Below, piece after piece: positions 1-12,045 of a DNA stretch of 64,000 nucleotides (positions are counted from its first letter, which is position 1; each line of letters opens with the position of its first letter). The translations under genes were made by a program, and so were the position numbers. Source of the stretch: Impatiens glandulifera (lineage: Eukaryota; Streptophyta; Magnoliopsida; Ericales; Balsaminaceae); NCBI RefSeq assembly GCF_907164915.1, contig NC_061866.1:24941905-25005904 (forward strand), in the 5' to 3' direction. The notes under the pieces were generated by a model. That model searched no databases and was not told the origin of the DNA. It worked only from the letters and a program-made list of their open reading frames with translations.

Positions 1-56
1 TTCATGGAAAACCTCTAAGACATCCATGTAAGATCATTTGTAAAACATGCGAACCA

Positions 57-480
57 TACTTCGCTTCAATTACTTTATATTCTTATAGAATCGGGCAAAA
101 CTTCCTTCGCGCAGGATACATGGAAGGCGGAATGAAGAGATCCGCCTATCAGGGCAAAACATACTTAGCCTTAAGTATTTTCTTACCCCGACGCTCATGT
201 AAAACCCCCAACACATCCATGAAAAGACAGTTCACCTATTATGTAAAAACATTTACTCATGCATGTAAATACATAAATTCGCTTAGATTATTTATTTTGA
301 AATTAAAAAAAAATTAAACTAAGCAAAGGACGGGATCGAAGCATCCTTCGCTTCAATTAGTTTATATTCTTATAGAATCGGGCAAAACTTCCTTCGCGCA
401 GGATACATGGAAGGCGGAATGAAGAGATCCGCCTATCAGGGCGAAACATACTTAGCCTTAAGTATTTTCTGTTTAGTCAC
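57..480. repeat. Left inverted arm: tandem ~288-bp units
   Basis: A block beginning at about 63 (TATTCTTATAGAATCGGGC and following, through the CTTAGCC/TTAAG word) is repeated almost unchanged from about 349, giving a period near 288 bp. The reverse complement forms the right arm at 18,240-18,870, where at least two units also stand in tandem. Each unit holds short interrupted palindromes of the GGCGAA..TTCGCC and GAAGC..GCTTC kind. Short open frames in the units are repeat artefacts. Confidence 0.75.
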
Positions 481-722
481 TATTTGGAGCGAAGATTCCC
501 TCTCATGAACAATGTTTTTCATGCGAAGCTAACTTCATTAATTTCTTATTTTCTGTTTAGTCACTGTTTAGAGCGAAGATTCCCTCTCCTGAACAATGTT
601 TTTCATGCCAAGCTAGCTTCATTAATTTTTTATTTTTCGTTTAGTAACTGTTTAGAGCGAAAATTCCCTCTCCTGAACAATGTTTTTCATGAAAAACCTC
701 CAGAACATCCATATAAACACAT
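479..722. repeat. 84-bp tandem repeat, three copies
   Basis: Three units start at about 479, 563 and 647, each containing GAGCGAAGATTCCCTCTC followed by GAACAATGTTTTTCATG and a GAAGCTAACTTC-like palindrome. The period is a multiple of three, which creates a misleading repetitive open frame. A related fragment at 1-40 suggests that the array continues to the left. From 723 to 877 the DNA is AT-rich with nothing recognisable. Confidence 0.7.
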
Positions 723-877
723 TTGAACTTCATTGTTCAAACTTTCGTTCTACTAAGTTAAATAACTTAATTAACAAAACTCACATTTATACTGAAACAA
801 TATGTATACATTTTCATTCATATACAATATCAACTTAAATTATTTTAAAATTATAATTTCACAATCTGTATACATTT

Positions 878-3800
878 TCAAATTAATCCACTGATCCATT
901 TCTGGTAGTCCTCGTAGACGGTTCCCCTTATTTTGTTTAGATCCGACCCAATGATACGCCACATGTACATTATCCTCAAGGAATTTATTCGTGAGCACCG
1001 TGTGTTTTTATCGTAGAAGCTAGTTCTCCAACCCTTGATTTTACCTTCATATGACTCCATGTGTCTCATGCAGTAAACCCCGCAATCAATGACATTCTTT
1101 CTATCCTTCCATGACAATTCTAAACATGTCATTGACAACTTGGAGAACTTTGCACCAAGAACGGGGTCTACTTCGTCCATAAATCGTGTAAGGTAGTGAT
1201 CCTGGTACATAATGAATAACATGATGTAATGTACAATAACCAAAATTTTATGGCGACTAAACATGATGAAAAGCGAAGTTTAGTGTATTACCAAAAGGAG
1301 GACATTCTTATATCTTATCTCGTAGGGCGATTTTATCACCTTCCTGTTGTCAATTATTTGAATTTCCTTTTCTATGATGTTATAACAAACCAAGTAAAAA
1401 TGGCCCTGATCAATGATTGGGAAAAACATCTACAAATACAATTAAAGCATATAAGATTTCATAGAGGTGTACATGCTATTAAATGATATGACAACGACAT
1501 ATTTACTTACAAGGTCCGATTTCAGGTAGTCTACTTTTTTCATCTTGAAATTCTTACATTCATTATAGAACCTCGAATCGAATGCTTCTTTAGAATCATT
1601 CCCATTTACATTAAAAGTCTGTTTACAGCATAGTTTGTATTATAACACTAATAACGTCATTGATAAACAATAGTGTTAGTACAACTTACGGTGATCACGG
1701 TTGTGAAGAACAACTTATTGTGTGGGGATTTTACTTTTCTCCTACAAATGTCATTCAATATATACGACCAAACATCAACAATCATACTGTCTACCCCAAC
1801 GATCAACAGCCAAGGAAAGCATGTTCGTGCGCGTTAGGTGGATAGTTAGTGTATCAGTAAAAAATAACATTGCACTGCAGAAGACAATAAAACATGTTTG
1901 AGAATGAGGTACAAAGTACATATGAAATAAGAATGTAGAGGAAATATTACGTTTGTCCTAGTCCCTTATTATATACGAAACCCACAATTATCTTCTGCAT
2001 ATTTGATATATTCTTGACCTTCCTAAATATGTTTTCGAAATAGGGGGTTTTCAATACTGGGGGCAATTATAATCCATGAAGCCAGTCGCATATTCGTTCA
2101 TCATTATTTGGTAGAAGAGGCAATGTAGGTTCAAGTGGCGGTGGTAGATTATAGATGCATTCTTCTTCACTTTTTACTACCGACAACAGAGGAGATGCAT
2201 TGTTGGTTTCGGTGTTGATAACCCCGCTTAACCAATCAGTTTTCAGATTTCGGGGAAGTTTTCCTCCAAAATTGAAGGACTTAGATGGACCAGAATCTGT
2301 TTGTGGAAAAATTAAGGTTGGAGAAATTGGGATGTTGTTGGCTTCGACTGTGGTGGTAATGATATTGTTGTTGGCATCGGTTGTAGGAGTGATGATGTTG
2401 TTGTTGGCATCGGCTGTGGGAGTGATGATGTTGTTGTTGGCATCGACTGTGGGAGTGATGATGTTGTTGATGGCATCGGCTGTGGGAGTGATGATGTTGT
2501 TGTTGGCATCGGTTGTGGGAGTGATGATGTTGTTGTTGGCATCGACTGTGGGAGTGATGATGTTGTTGTTGGCATCGACTGTGGGAGTGATGATGTTGTT
2601 GTTGGCATCGGCTGTGGGAGTGATGATGTTGTTGTTGGCTTTGGCTGTGGGAGTGATGATGTTGTTGTTGGCATCAGCTGTGGGAGGATGTTCTTGTTCT
2701 CTTGGTTGGCGATATTTTGTCTCGTCTAAGCTCCTTGCCTAGTCTTCCCTCAAGATTGGATGGTTGTTGACGGCCGTGGAAAGAGGCTCAAAAGCAGATT
2801 GTACAATTTCTATTGCGTTAACGTGGTGCACCTCATTTAGAATTTTAGCAGTTTGTGCCAAAACTTCTGCAACTGCAATAACCTTACTCAAACATGAGGC
2901 AAGATTGGATGTGTAGTCACTCCTAGGATGCTCAGTCTGAAGCTGCACAGTCTGAGGCATCTCAATTTTATCATTTAGAGGCTGCTCATTATGAGGCTTA
3001 ACATTTTGGTCTAGTGGAGACTTCTCAATATGAGGCAACACATTCTTTGGATTGTCATCCCCAGCTTCTTCTGGTGGAGGCTTCACATTTTGGTCATTCG
3101 GAATGGCTATGCGAGCAATGACCCTACCATGTCCAAACCCCCCATGGGCAGCCTCATAACCAACCCTGTCGTACATCTTCTAGTCGTTCCAGCATCCCAA
3201 AATAGGGAAATTCCTTTAGATCTTACTGTTTACCTTATACTTAACAACTTGGTCCAAGTAGCACAACTAATACATTAACATTAAAAAATATATATTACGT
3301 AAAAGTACCTGAAAAATTATAAAGCTAGAATCTACTGCATATAATTTTCTACACTCACTAGAAGAAACGTTAGTGGTCCATGGAAATATGATGTCTTTTT
3401 TTCTTCCCACTTAAAAACACTTTCAACAAGACCGTCTAAAGTAAACTTGCACCAGTTGTAATCTTTAATTTTAGATACATCCTGCAGGGATTTCAATATT
3501 TTGAATCTGTATAAAAAACACAGGATAAAATCATTTTAGATGACAGTCAGGGTAAGAAAATACATAATTACTTCTAGGTAGTTTGGGTATACCTGCATTG
3601 TGGATTTTGCGAAGTCCACAAAAAAACTGAATACAACAAACACAACGAAGTCAATCTTGAAGTTACTGTCTCCGACTGTATTCTGTAAAATTATCTTCGG
3701 CATTTTATTGGTCAAAGGACCTCCACTATTCTCGAATCCCCATCTCCTTCTCCACTCCATGAGATTGTCCTTTCCGAGCGAATTCCAACACACTCTACGA

Positions 3801-4090
3801 TTTCTAATTCCTCTCTAGAGATGTTCAATACACATTGAACATCCTCTTCAGCAATCTGAATCTCCTCTCCACTATGTAGGACGATGCTCCTCCTTCTGGG
3901 ATTGAATAGACTCACAATGCACCGTGAGAATTGAAGTGAGCATTTTGATATGCCAAGTGAAAGAAGGGAACCAAATCCTATGTCCCTCATAGCATCCTTT
4001 TATTCTTCGGATAATCTGTTAACTAGGTAGTGAAGGCCCGATGGAGAGGTTTTTCTCTTAAAATCAACATCAGGATCACGAGTCTTTCTT
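878..4090 (-). pseudogene. Decayed DUF1985 + Ulp1-like cysteine protease gene, left copy
   Basis: Read on the minus strand, this has the plan of plant transposon Ulp1 genes. A lysine-rich start (about 4,090-4,060) leads into a DUF1985-like domain containing IGFGSLLSLGISKC and ITEED-like IQIAEEDVQCVLNIS (about 4,015-3,590). An exon with NWCKFTL follows near 3,420-3,500, then an acidic/proline linker (2,739-3,176), a coding minisatellite, and a C48-peptidase end with DCGVYCMRHMESYEG (878-1,264). The DCG cysteine motif is present. The gene is broken: a TAA replaces an expected Gln codon before the DUF1985 core, and there are frame changes near 3,790. The same exon series recurs in the right copy (9,194-17,673), so the two are paralogues. 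In active relatives the protease would remove SUMO-like modifiers; activity here is unlikely. Confidence 0.65.
2325..2690 (-). repeat. 33-bp minisatellite, about 11 copies, in the linker of the left Ulp1-like gene
   Basis: The unit is 33 bp, and on the minus strand each copy encodes PMPTTTSSLPQ with few substitutions. It lies between the acidic linker and the Ulp1 domain. The period is a multiple of three, so copy-number change would not shift the frame. The plus-strand frame across it (VGVMMLLLAS repeats) is only the shadow of this coding repeat. Confidence 0.8.
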
Positions 4091-4925
4091 CTTTTTTTCT
4101 TAACCTATTTCTCAATAAGTTTTTCATTAGCAGATGTCGTCAGTATGTCCAATGGTGTCGAGGGAGTACTTGATGCCTATACTTTTCTTTTCTTTTGTTT
4201 AACCCTACATTAACATGTGTGTAATACGTTTAGACAAAACAATCGATGAACTACATACTCATAAATCAAGCAAATATGAACATTTTCTAATTTTGTTCTC
4301 CAACCGAGATTAACAAGAAGAATCAAGACACACAAATTCTATTATATCCATAATGAGCTAGGTCATATGAGAAATAATGTACCACACATAGATAAAAGAT
4401 AAAGCATCAATCATAGGTAACTTGTATCCATCCTATCTATCTTGACTTGTAAGTTAAGAATACCACATAGATTATAGTGTGTAATATTGAAATTAAAGAT
4501 AAATAAACACTTCTAAAGGCATTTATAATTACATACAATCGATGAATTACATACTCAAAAATCAAGCAAATATGAAAATTTTCTAACATTAGTATAATTA
4601 CCTCAGTGTTTTAACTTCCGTCGTCGATTCAGTATATGGAACTAATTGCTTATTCAAATCCTGATTCTAAAATGATATATTCACCTTTAGATTCAAACGA
4701 ATAAAAATAAGAAAACGAAAAAGACCAGCACCTGAAACCGTAAACACTTCTTACCATTTTCGCAACAATAGAAGATCGAATCCGGAAGAGAAAAACCTTC
4801 AGAGGTGAACGAACGGAGACAACGGAGGTAGGCGAACGAGCAGAGAAGAGTAACCCTCCTTACTCAGAGTGAATGGATTTACGTTCGTCCGTTTATGTTT
4901 TTACAATAATGTGTTTGTGAGTTTA
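4091..4925. other. Intergenic stretch upstream of the left Ulp1-like gene
   Basis: AT-rich DNA between the start of the left Ulp1-like gene and the next palindrome-bearing array. A word containing AATCGATGAACTACATACTC with flanking CAAGCAAATATGAA occurs twice (about 4,238-4,290 and 4,538-4,580), a local duplication. No gene is recognised. Confidence 0.4.
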
Positions 4926-4944
4926 AATGAACTTTAGATTGAAA

Positions 4945-5145
4945 GAAGCAAGCTTCGCTCAGGAATTATTATATTTGAAAGATAAAAGAACCTCGAATAG
5001 GGGAAGAAAGCTTCACTTGTTACCGCTCGATTATGTGAAGCAAGCTTCGCTCAGGAATTATTATATTTGTAAAATAAAAGAAGCTCGAATATGGGAAGAA
5101 AGCTTCATTTGTTACCGAAAGCTTCGCTCAAGAATTATTTTATAT
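4945..5145. repeat. ~92-bp tandem repeat carrying GAAGC(A)AGCTTC palindromes
   Basis: Units begin at about 4,945 and 5,037 with a third partial one near 5,110. Each starts GAAGCAAGCTTCGCTCAGG and holds a second AAGAAAGCTTCA word. The same palindrome recurs singly at 5,410-5,470. The array lies upstream of the left Ulp1-like gene, as the 40-bp arrays lie upstream of the other two genes of the element. Confidence 0.7.
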
Positions 5146-5649
5146 ACTTGAATATTGTGGATTGACAATTGATTGGATGGTAGCAGTTGGAATTGACATG
5201 AAGTACACATTTCACTATTTCCCACACTTTTTATTTATAATATAAAAATGTATTTCTCTTTAATCAATGTATATCCGTACAGATACTGCAGTACACATGT
5301 CTATTGAAGGGACAACACAATTTTTGGAGATCTCCAAATTTTGGCGCTTCACAAGCTAGCTATCAATGATGACATTGATGAAATTTAATTTCAATTTTAG
5401 TAAGAATTGGATGAAGCTTCGTTCCCTGGAATCATTGTGAAGCTCGATTAAGTTAAGCAAGCTTCGCTCGTAGAAGGTTATTTATAAGTTCATATTGCTT
5501 CAATGAAATTATATATATATACATAATTAATCAATTAATGCAGATTGACTGTTGATGGGATGGTAGCAGTTGGATAATAGATAAGTCAAAAGGACTGCAG
5601 ACTTGTCCGCCGATGTGATAATTCATCACGAGAGTGAACGTAATATAAT

Positions 5650-5973
5650 ATGTTTCTTTTCTATTATAAAAAGGAGGGTCTTCAAATCTTTCCAACCCAA
5701 ATGAAATTTTTCAACATGAGCATTGTGAGTGTGTTGCTTAAGATCTTTTGTTCAGATCTACTATACGGGAGATTCTTTGTGGTGGAAAACTTGTTCAATG
5801 AAGATGAAGAGTGTCCAGTTGTGGTGGAAAACATCTTCAGTTACTACGACATCTTCCTAGTTGAAGTTGAAACTACCGACCAAATAAAGATCATTCATGT
5901 CCACCGCTGGTGGGAAGAGCCAACTTTAGGAGATTCCCTGGGGTGGAAAATATTTGAAGAGATATCTCTATAA
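5650..5973 (+). other. Unrecognised plus-strand open frame (107 codons)
   Basis: This frame opens with ATG and runs 107 codons on the strand opposite to the element's other genes. I recognise no domain in it. It contains an internal repeat of GTGGAAAAC words that continues past the stop (about 5,780, 5,829, 5,944, 5,972). A 50-bp duplication follows at 6,015-6,110. It could be an exon tail with 3' untranslated sequence, or chance. I would not treat it as a gene without transcript evidence. Confidence 0.15.
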
Positions 5974-6014
5974 GTGGAAAACATCTGAAGAGATATCTCA
6001 ACATGTGTATTTCT

Positions 6015-6176
6015 GAAACATTGTAATGCAGATGCCTATTGTTATAATGTAGAACTGTATTTATGAAACATTGTAATGCAGATGACTATTGTTATAATGT
6101 ATAATTGTTTATCAAACGTAGTTGTAATGGAATGGAGTTCATCAAATTCGATAATAATAATAATAATAATAATAAT
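6015..6176. repeat. 50-bp direct duplication and (AAT)n microsatellite
   Basis: GAAACATTGTAATGCAGATG starts at 6,015 and again at 6,065. A run of about nine AAT triplets follows at about 6,150-6,176. From there to 7,000 the DNA is AT-rich with scattered GAAGC/CTTCGTTC words and several TTTTTCATGAATGCAT repeats (6,415-6,480 and 6,776-6,810). No gene is recognised in that stretch. Confidence 0.6.
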
Positions 6177-7001
6177 TGTCATATATATTTTAATTCGGAT
6201 TTAATTATGTCTATTATAAAATAATGAATAAAAAGGAAGGAATATATATATTTTAAATTGACAATTGAAGCAATATTCGTTCCCTAAAAACATTGTAAAA
6301 TGTATTTAACAAGCGAAAAAAACTTCGTTCTCTATAAGCATTGTACACGGTAACTATCAAGCGAAGCAATCGTCTTTCTTTATAAACGGTAACTACTTAC
6401 ATGAACCATTTATTTGTTTTTTCATGAATGCATAAGGGATTTTTCATGAATTCATTTAGGGGTTTTACATGAATGCATCATGGTTTTTTTTCAATATATT
6501 GTACACAAAAACACAAATGTTTAATATTAATTTATTACTATTATAATAATTTAATAATAATAAAAAAAATGAAAATATAATTATTTCATTTATGAGGATT
6601 GAAGGTTGATGGGATTATGTCACTTCAACATAGTCATACATACTAATTACTCATCCTCCGAGGTTAAAACAATCATCACAAAAAGTGAATTGACGAAAAA
6701 GCGATGAAAGATTCGTTCTATATAAGACTTGTCAACGGTAACTATGAAGCGAAACAAGCTTAGTTCTTTATTTTTTAATGAATGCATAAGGGATTTTTCA
6801 TGAGTTGTATAATTGTTTTTACATTCTAGTCTGAAAAGAAAATGATAATTATTCAAAGTGTAACTTGACAATAATTTATTTGCATTCATTTGGGTACACA
6901 AAAACACAAAAAGATTTCATAATCGTTATAGAAAAATTATACAGATGAAGCAACCAAATAGTAGTTCAAAAGCTACAACTTGTACATAAATAAATGAAGC
7001 C

Positions 7002-8152
7002 CTAATCGATATCAGTGCTTGACTCGTCATTCGGTCCTATCATAGCTAAGACTTCTTGTTCGACGACGGGTGGAATGTATAGCTGAACTGCTTTGTTCAC
7101 AACATTGATCCATCGATTGGGGAAGAAAACTGTAACAGAAAGCTCCATTATTGATGCGTACTCGAGGTAAAGATCAGTAGAAATAGGCATCAAGTCTGCC
7201 ATAGGATTGAGTGCATTCGAAGGTAGGGGATTCCGTAGGCCAAATTGTCGATATATGATAGTTGTGCAGTAGGAGGTAGATCCCTCTAGGCCCAACACAA
7301 TGATGAATGGAGAACACATCACCTCGTACATCATTTGACTAAAGAGATACCAAAGAACAATGAACTGAATTGAGTGAATATTAGAAATATAAATCTCAAG
7401 TCCTATTCTAGCAATCCTTTGCAACTGTAGATTTGCAAAGGAAGGGTAAGGAATTGAAGGACGGGGCAACCAATGCAATTTGTCTAACAACTAGAGGTAT
7501 AGAACTAAAGGTGATCCACGGCGGGAATAATTATTTGGTTTTGGAACAAATTCGTTGAGACCAAGGAGTGTCTCAACGAGTACAAGGCCAGCCAAACATT
7601 GGGCATTTCCCATCAGTGCAAGAACTACCTCCAGGAGCCTATCCGAAGGCCGTAGTCCTTCAGCCGGACACAAAAAAAATGAGCAATAACCACAAGCATT
7701 ATTAGTTTGCTTTGTGTGTGGCTGATGGTCCTTTCAGCTCCCTGGACACGCCAAATGTAATCGTCTATGTGTGTCATATTGAGAAATCCATGTTGGAGGG
7801 TAAACAAAATAGCGTCAAATATTGTACAACCATATAAGTTATGGAAAGTTTCGAATGCAAAATGAGGTTCATGATTGATAGAAAAAACAATGAGTGCAAG
7901 ACTCCCACACCTAAGGATTGAAGCGAAGTCCTCAATTGTCAAGCATATGTGCATGTCCCCAATAACAAAAGAACGAGTGTCCGTATTCCATCTGCTTTGC
8001 ATGTGGTCCATCAGCCCGTCGTGAACGTTTATTCTGATAAAAGGTAGAATATCATATACATGATAGATACCAAAAGGGATAGGGTCATCATTGATCAGAC
8101 TTAAGTATTGCTCCAACTGTTGCTGTGATAAAACTGGCATCTCTGGCTCCAT
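7002..8152 (-). pseudogene. Plant mobile domain (PMD) gene, broken
   Basis: The minus-strand frame starting at 8,152 (MEPEMPVLSQQQLEQYL) continues in three pieces: 8,152-7,625, then 7,673-7,491 after a frameshift, then 7,490-7,002 after a TAG. Features of the aminotransferase-like plant mobile domain include a short N-terminus, DMHICLTIEDFASILRCG (the position of the usual ITL-DV-LLGLP segment), and tryptophan-containing helices such as DYIWRVQG. The PMD is found in transposon proteins and in the host MAIN/MAIL family. The gene is intronless, which fits a transposon copy. The TAG at about 7,491 could come from CAG by a C-to-T change. A 40-bp palindromic array lies just upstream (8,395-8,930). 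Assignment to PMD is from pattern only. Confidence 0.55.
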
Positions 8153-8394
8153 CTTTACCTCCTAAGTATCTACTAAATGAATGAATGAGGTACCTGTTTG
8201 CCAGTAGAGACTTTGGAGGGAGAAAGTCAAAATAGAAAGAGAGCGAGAGAGAGACTAAATAGATGATGACACTAGCTCTCACTACAGGAATAGGCGAAAT
8301 GAATCAAATTGTAGTGCCCTGTACTTTAGTTATAATTGATTTTTCATTCATGTATTAACATTTTTACATGAAAGGACCAATGTGAACTTAAAAT

Positions 8395-8930
8395 CATAAC
8401 TTGTGAAGCTATCTTCGTTTATGATATTATAAACTCAACCTTGTGAAGCTAGATTCGTTTATGAAATTGAAAACAAAAATTGTGAAGCTAGATTCGTTTA
8501 TGATATTATAAACTCAAAAGCTAGCTTCGTTTATAAAATTGAAAACAGAACTTGTGAAGGTTGCTTCGTTTATGAATTTAAGAACAAAAATTGTGAAGCT
8601 TTCTTCGTTTATGAATTTATAAACAAAACTTGTGAATCTTTCTTCGTTTATGAATTTATAATCACGGGACCTTTCGAAGCTAGCTTCGTTTAGAATTTAT
8701 AAACAGAACTTGTGTAGCTAGCTTCATTTATGATATTATATACTCAAAAGCTAGCTTCGTTTATAAAATTGAAAACAGAACTTGTGAAGGGTGCTTCGTT
8801 TATGAATTTAAGAACATAATCTGTGAAGCTTGTTTTGTTTATGAATTTAAGAACAGAAATTGTAAAGCTTTCTTCGTTTATGAATTTATAATCACGGGAC
8901 CTTTTGAAACTAGCTTCGTTTATTTTTCAA
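8395..8930. repeat. ~40-bp minisatellite, about 13-14 copies, GAAGCTAGCTTCGTTTATGA type
   Basis: Units of about 39-40 bp have the form TTGTGAAGCTAGCTTCGTTT plus ATGAATTTATAAAC. A higher-order duplication is visible: 8,500-8,690 resembles 8,745-8,900. The core GAAGCTAGCTTC is a 12-bp perfect palindrome in the best copies. The same unit family occurs in reverse orientation at 17,860-18,100. Beyond it, 8,930-9,193 is AT-rich with nothing recognised. Confidence 0.85.
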
Positions 8931-9193
8931 TACCTTTGTCCGGTTATTACGATTAAAAATATGGGTACAAGAAAAGCAAAATATGAAATATAATCAATTA
9001 AAGTTTTCTATTATAAACATAAATAAATTATAAGTGCATAATGTGAAAGTACACTAATTAAAATTCATTTACATACGACTCGAAAATCTTAATCTAATTA
9101 ACTTCTTTATGTTAAACTTATTGACATTGTGGTTTGACATAAGAATTCGGTATAAATATTTGATCCTCGGTGTAATGATAACTTCTTCAACCT

Positions 9194-12045
9194 TCAAAAC
9201 AACAAGATAAAGTATAAGAAAATATATAAAAAATTGTCATAGACTAACATATGTTTAACACTTACATTATCGCTATTGAAGTCAATATCCCACTTCTTCG
9301 TCTCTCCTTTATATGTTTCCATATGTCTCATTAAATATATACCACAGTCGACTTTGTTTGTAATATCTTCCCACTTCAACTTTGGAGCCGTTTTATTCAT
9401 TTTATGAATTTTTTTAGCTACTCTGAATAGGCCTATACTTACCAAGAAAGCCCCAAAATTCATAATGTGCCAACTCAAATTGGTATACTTCTCCAGAAGT
9501 TTAACACTCTTAGGATGTCCGACGTTGTCTAATACTTAGATTTTTTAAAGAGACATATTGACACATACAAGGAAGTAATGACTTTTATGGAGGACCGGTA
9601 GGAATATCTGTAAAAAGAATACAAACATGAATTATTTGATATCATTGCATATATATAAGCATAAACGAAATTCGTTAATTGGAATGGTTCATAACATACC
9701 AGGTCAGCGTATCTTATGTGTTCTTCTGTTATTTTGAAGTTATTCACGTCTTCTTTGAGGCAACATGCAAACGATTCATAATCAAATTGCATACTAACCT
9801 GGAAATTAACTCTAAAGTATTAGAGTCATGAACATTGAGTAATACATAGCACAAACCCAAGTGAAGAGCACTTACATATGATATTGTGGAAAAACAAATT
9901 ATTTGTTTTTCATGCCTTGCAAACCTATTAAACTTGAAGTGCAAATGAATGGCCCAAACGTCCACCACTTCGCTCGCAACTTCTGCTTCATCTTTCATTG
10001 ATTGCAATTGTGCACGGTTTATATTACTTGGAAACCCTTCGTACAGTACCTCCTTACAAAATAGATTCATTTAGAACATAACTACTTTAATATTTAAAAT
10101 TTATAAAAGCATGGTTCACTTACGTTGTATTAAGGCCTTCACAAAACACATAATCGACCAATCTATATTCCTTGTTCTTTATTTTATTCAACTTCTGCGT
10201 AACAACTTGCATGTAGGGGGATTGAAGGTACACCGGAATTTTTGAGATCTTCCTCTTCGGATGGTCTCTAATGTTGATGCGTCCCCCTGATCTTCATCTT
10301 TAGAAGATTCATCAACTTTAAAAGCTTCGCAAGCTTTGGTTTCCTCAACCTCATTTTTCCGTTCAACAACGGGAGGATCAGGAGATTCTTCATTGTGCTC
10401 ATCTACTGCTTTCTCACGGGGTGGACTATTCATTTTCAACCCGTCACTCTCTATAGTGTCCCCAAGTCCCTCCTTTGGATCAGTAGGATCTTCATTGTGC
10501 TCTTCTGATGCATCCTCACGGGGGGACTATTCATTTTAAACCCCACACTCTCTAAAGTGTCCCCAAGTCCCTCCTTTGGATCAGGAGGATCTTCATTGTG
10601 ATCATCTGTTGCATCCTCACGGGGGGACTATTCATTTTCAACCCCACACTCTCTAAAGTGTCCCCAAGTCCCTCCTTTGAATCATGAGGATCTTCATTGT
10701 GATCATCTGTTGTATCCTCACGGGGGGACTATTCAATTTCAACCCCACACTCTCTAAAGTGTCCCCAAGTCCCTCCTTCGGATAAGGAGGATCTTCATTG
10801 TGATTATCTGCTGCATCCTCACGGGGGACTATTAATATTCAACACGGCACTCTCTAAAGTGTCCCCAAGTACCTCCTTTGGATCAGGAGGATCTTGCCTA
10901 CTTACACAAACCTCACATTTATTCACTTTCAAGTGTTTCAAGAACATTTTAAACTTTGTTAAGTTCAGTTAACCGGCCTCAAAAATAGCCTTAGGATTGA
11001 TGTTACATTTCTCGAACTCATCTGATAGGCAATTCAACTGTTCTGCCTATCTTTAAAAGTTTGTAAGACTTTGGATGTTAACATCTATAGATTTTAAAAA
11101 ATATAATTTATTAGTCTAAAAAACAAGAAAGTATAGGAAAATGTGAGTCAATTTCTTATTTCAATATACCTTGTCATTGTCTTCTAGTAATTCCAATATA
11201 TTAACTAGAATTTCATGTTCTTCATCTGTTAGGCATGTCCTTTCCCTGCGCGTGCTTCTAACGTGGTAATCTCTAACAATGTGGTGTCATCCCAGCAAGA
11301 GATGATCGGTACAGACCTTTCATAAGGATGACGTACACCATCAACAAAAACACCGTCTAGGTAGCAAATCTGAACCAAAGGAATGGGAAACATTTAAGTG
11401 AATATTAAATATCTATAAATTATATACAAGAGAGAAATTATTTAGCAATAATAAGGTTAAGGTTCATAAAAATATGGTATTTTGTCTTGTTTATCTTTTT
11501 TTTGCCAACTTTCCACATTTTCAACTAATCTTTGTAGTGTGAATGAGCACCAGTTCAGATTCTTTATGTTATCAACATCCATTAAGGATTTGAGAATTTC
11601 CCTCCTGATTTAATATAATACATGGGTAAGTATTCACAAATAAAATAGATATATAATAGATATATTAAAAAATGATTACCTAGCTCGTGGATTTTGAACT
11701 GGACATAAAAAACTCGAGACAACAAAGACTACAAAGTCGATTTTGAAATTGTTGTCTGCACTTGTGTTACTTAATATTTTGGGTATCATATAAAGTGTTT
11801 CAGGAGATGAAGTTGATTCTTTCCCGGTCCATCTGACCTTCCAGTCCCTCATAAAATTAAAATACTCAGGGTCATTATTCTTATCCACCCCAGCGGCCCC
11901 TACTATGTTCATTGTCCCTCTTGGAAGGTTCAGCACAAACTGGACAAGGTCTTCATTGATAAGGATCTCATCACCGTTGGCCAATACGAGAGAGGTCTTC
12001 TCGAGGTCGAAACATCTGACTACGTGTTTCGAAAAATGACCAGGG
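9194..12045 (-). pseudogene. DUF1985 + Ulp1-like protease gene, right copy: 3' part
   Basis: This is the 3' three-fifths of the right paralogue, cut by the CRM element at 12,046. From high to low coordinate it holds the second half of the DUF1985-like domain (11,676-12,045, with ILINEDLVQFVLNLPRG and NFKIDFVVFVVSSF), an exon with NWCSFTLQRLVENV (about 11,470-11,610), and an exon with ICYLDGVFVDGVRHPYER (about 11,300-11,390). Then come an acidic linker with a 101-bp repeat (10,188-10,900), Ulp1 exons with EVVDVWAIHLHFKFNR (9,874-10,070) and DYESFACCLKEDV (about 9,700-9,790), and a final exon with HYFLVCVN near 9,580 and VDCGIYLMRHMETYKG (9,194-9,478). The catalytic Cys motif DCG remains. The expected His-Trp pair reads His-Tyr. 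Each exon has a counterpart in the left copy. Confidence 0.65.
10360..10900 (-). repeat. 101-bp tandem repeat in the Ulp1-like linker, about five copies
   Basis: GTGTCCCCAAG starts at 10,456, 10,557, 10,658, 10,759 and 10,859, a period of 101, 101, 101 and 100 bp. On the minus strand the units encode PPRE-DATDDHNEDPPDP-like acidic/proline sequence. A unit of 102 bp would keep frame. The most gene-proximal copy has GGGGTGG where later copies have GGGGGG, which accounts for the missing base. From 10,900 to 11,290 the DNA is mostly intron-like. Confidence 0.75.

Noticed and set aside
2155..2742. Plus-strand 195-codon frame with leucine/methionine-rich repeats, looking like a membrane protein
   Set aside because: It is the antisense shadow of the 33-bp minisatellite, which on the minus strand lies between recognisable parts of the Ulp1-like gene.
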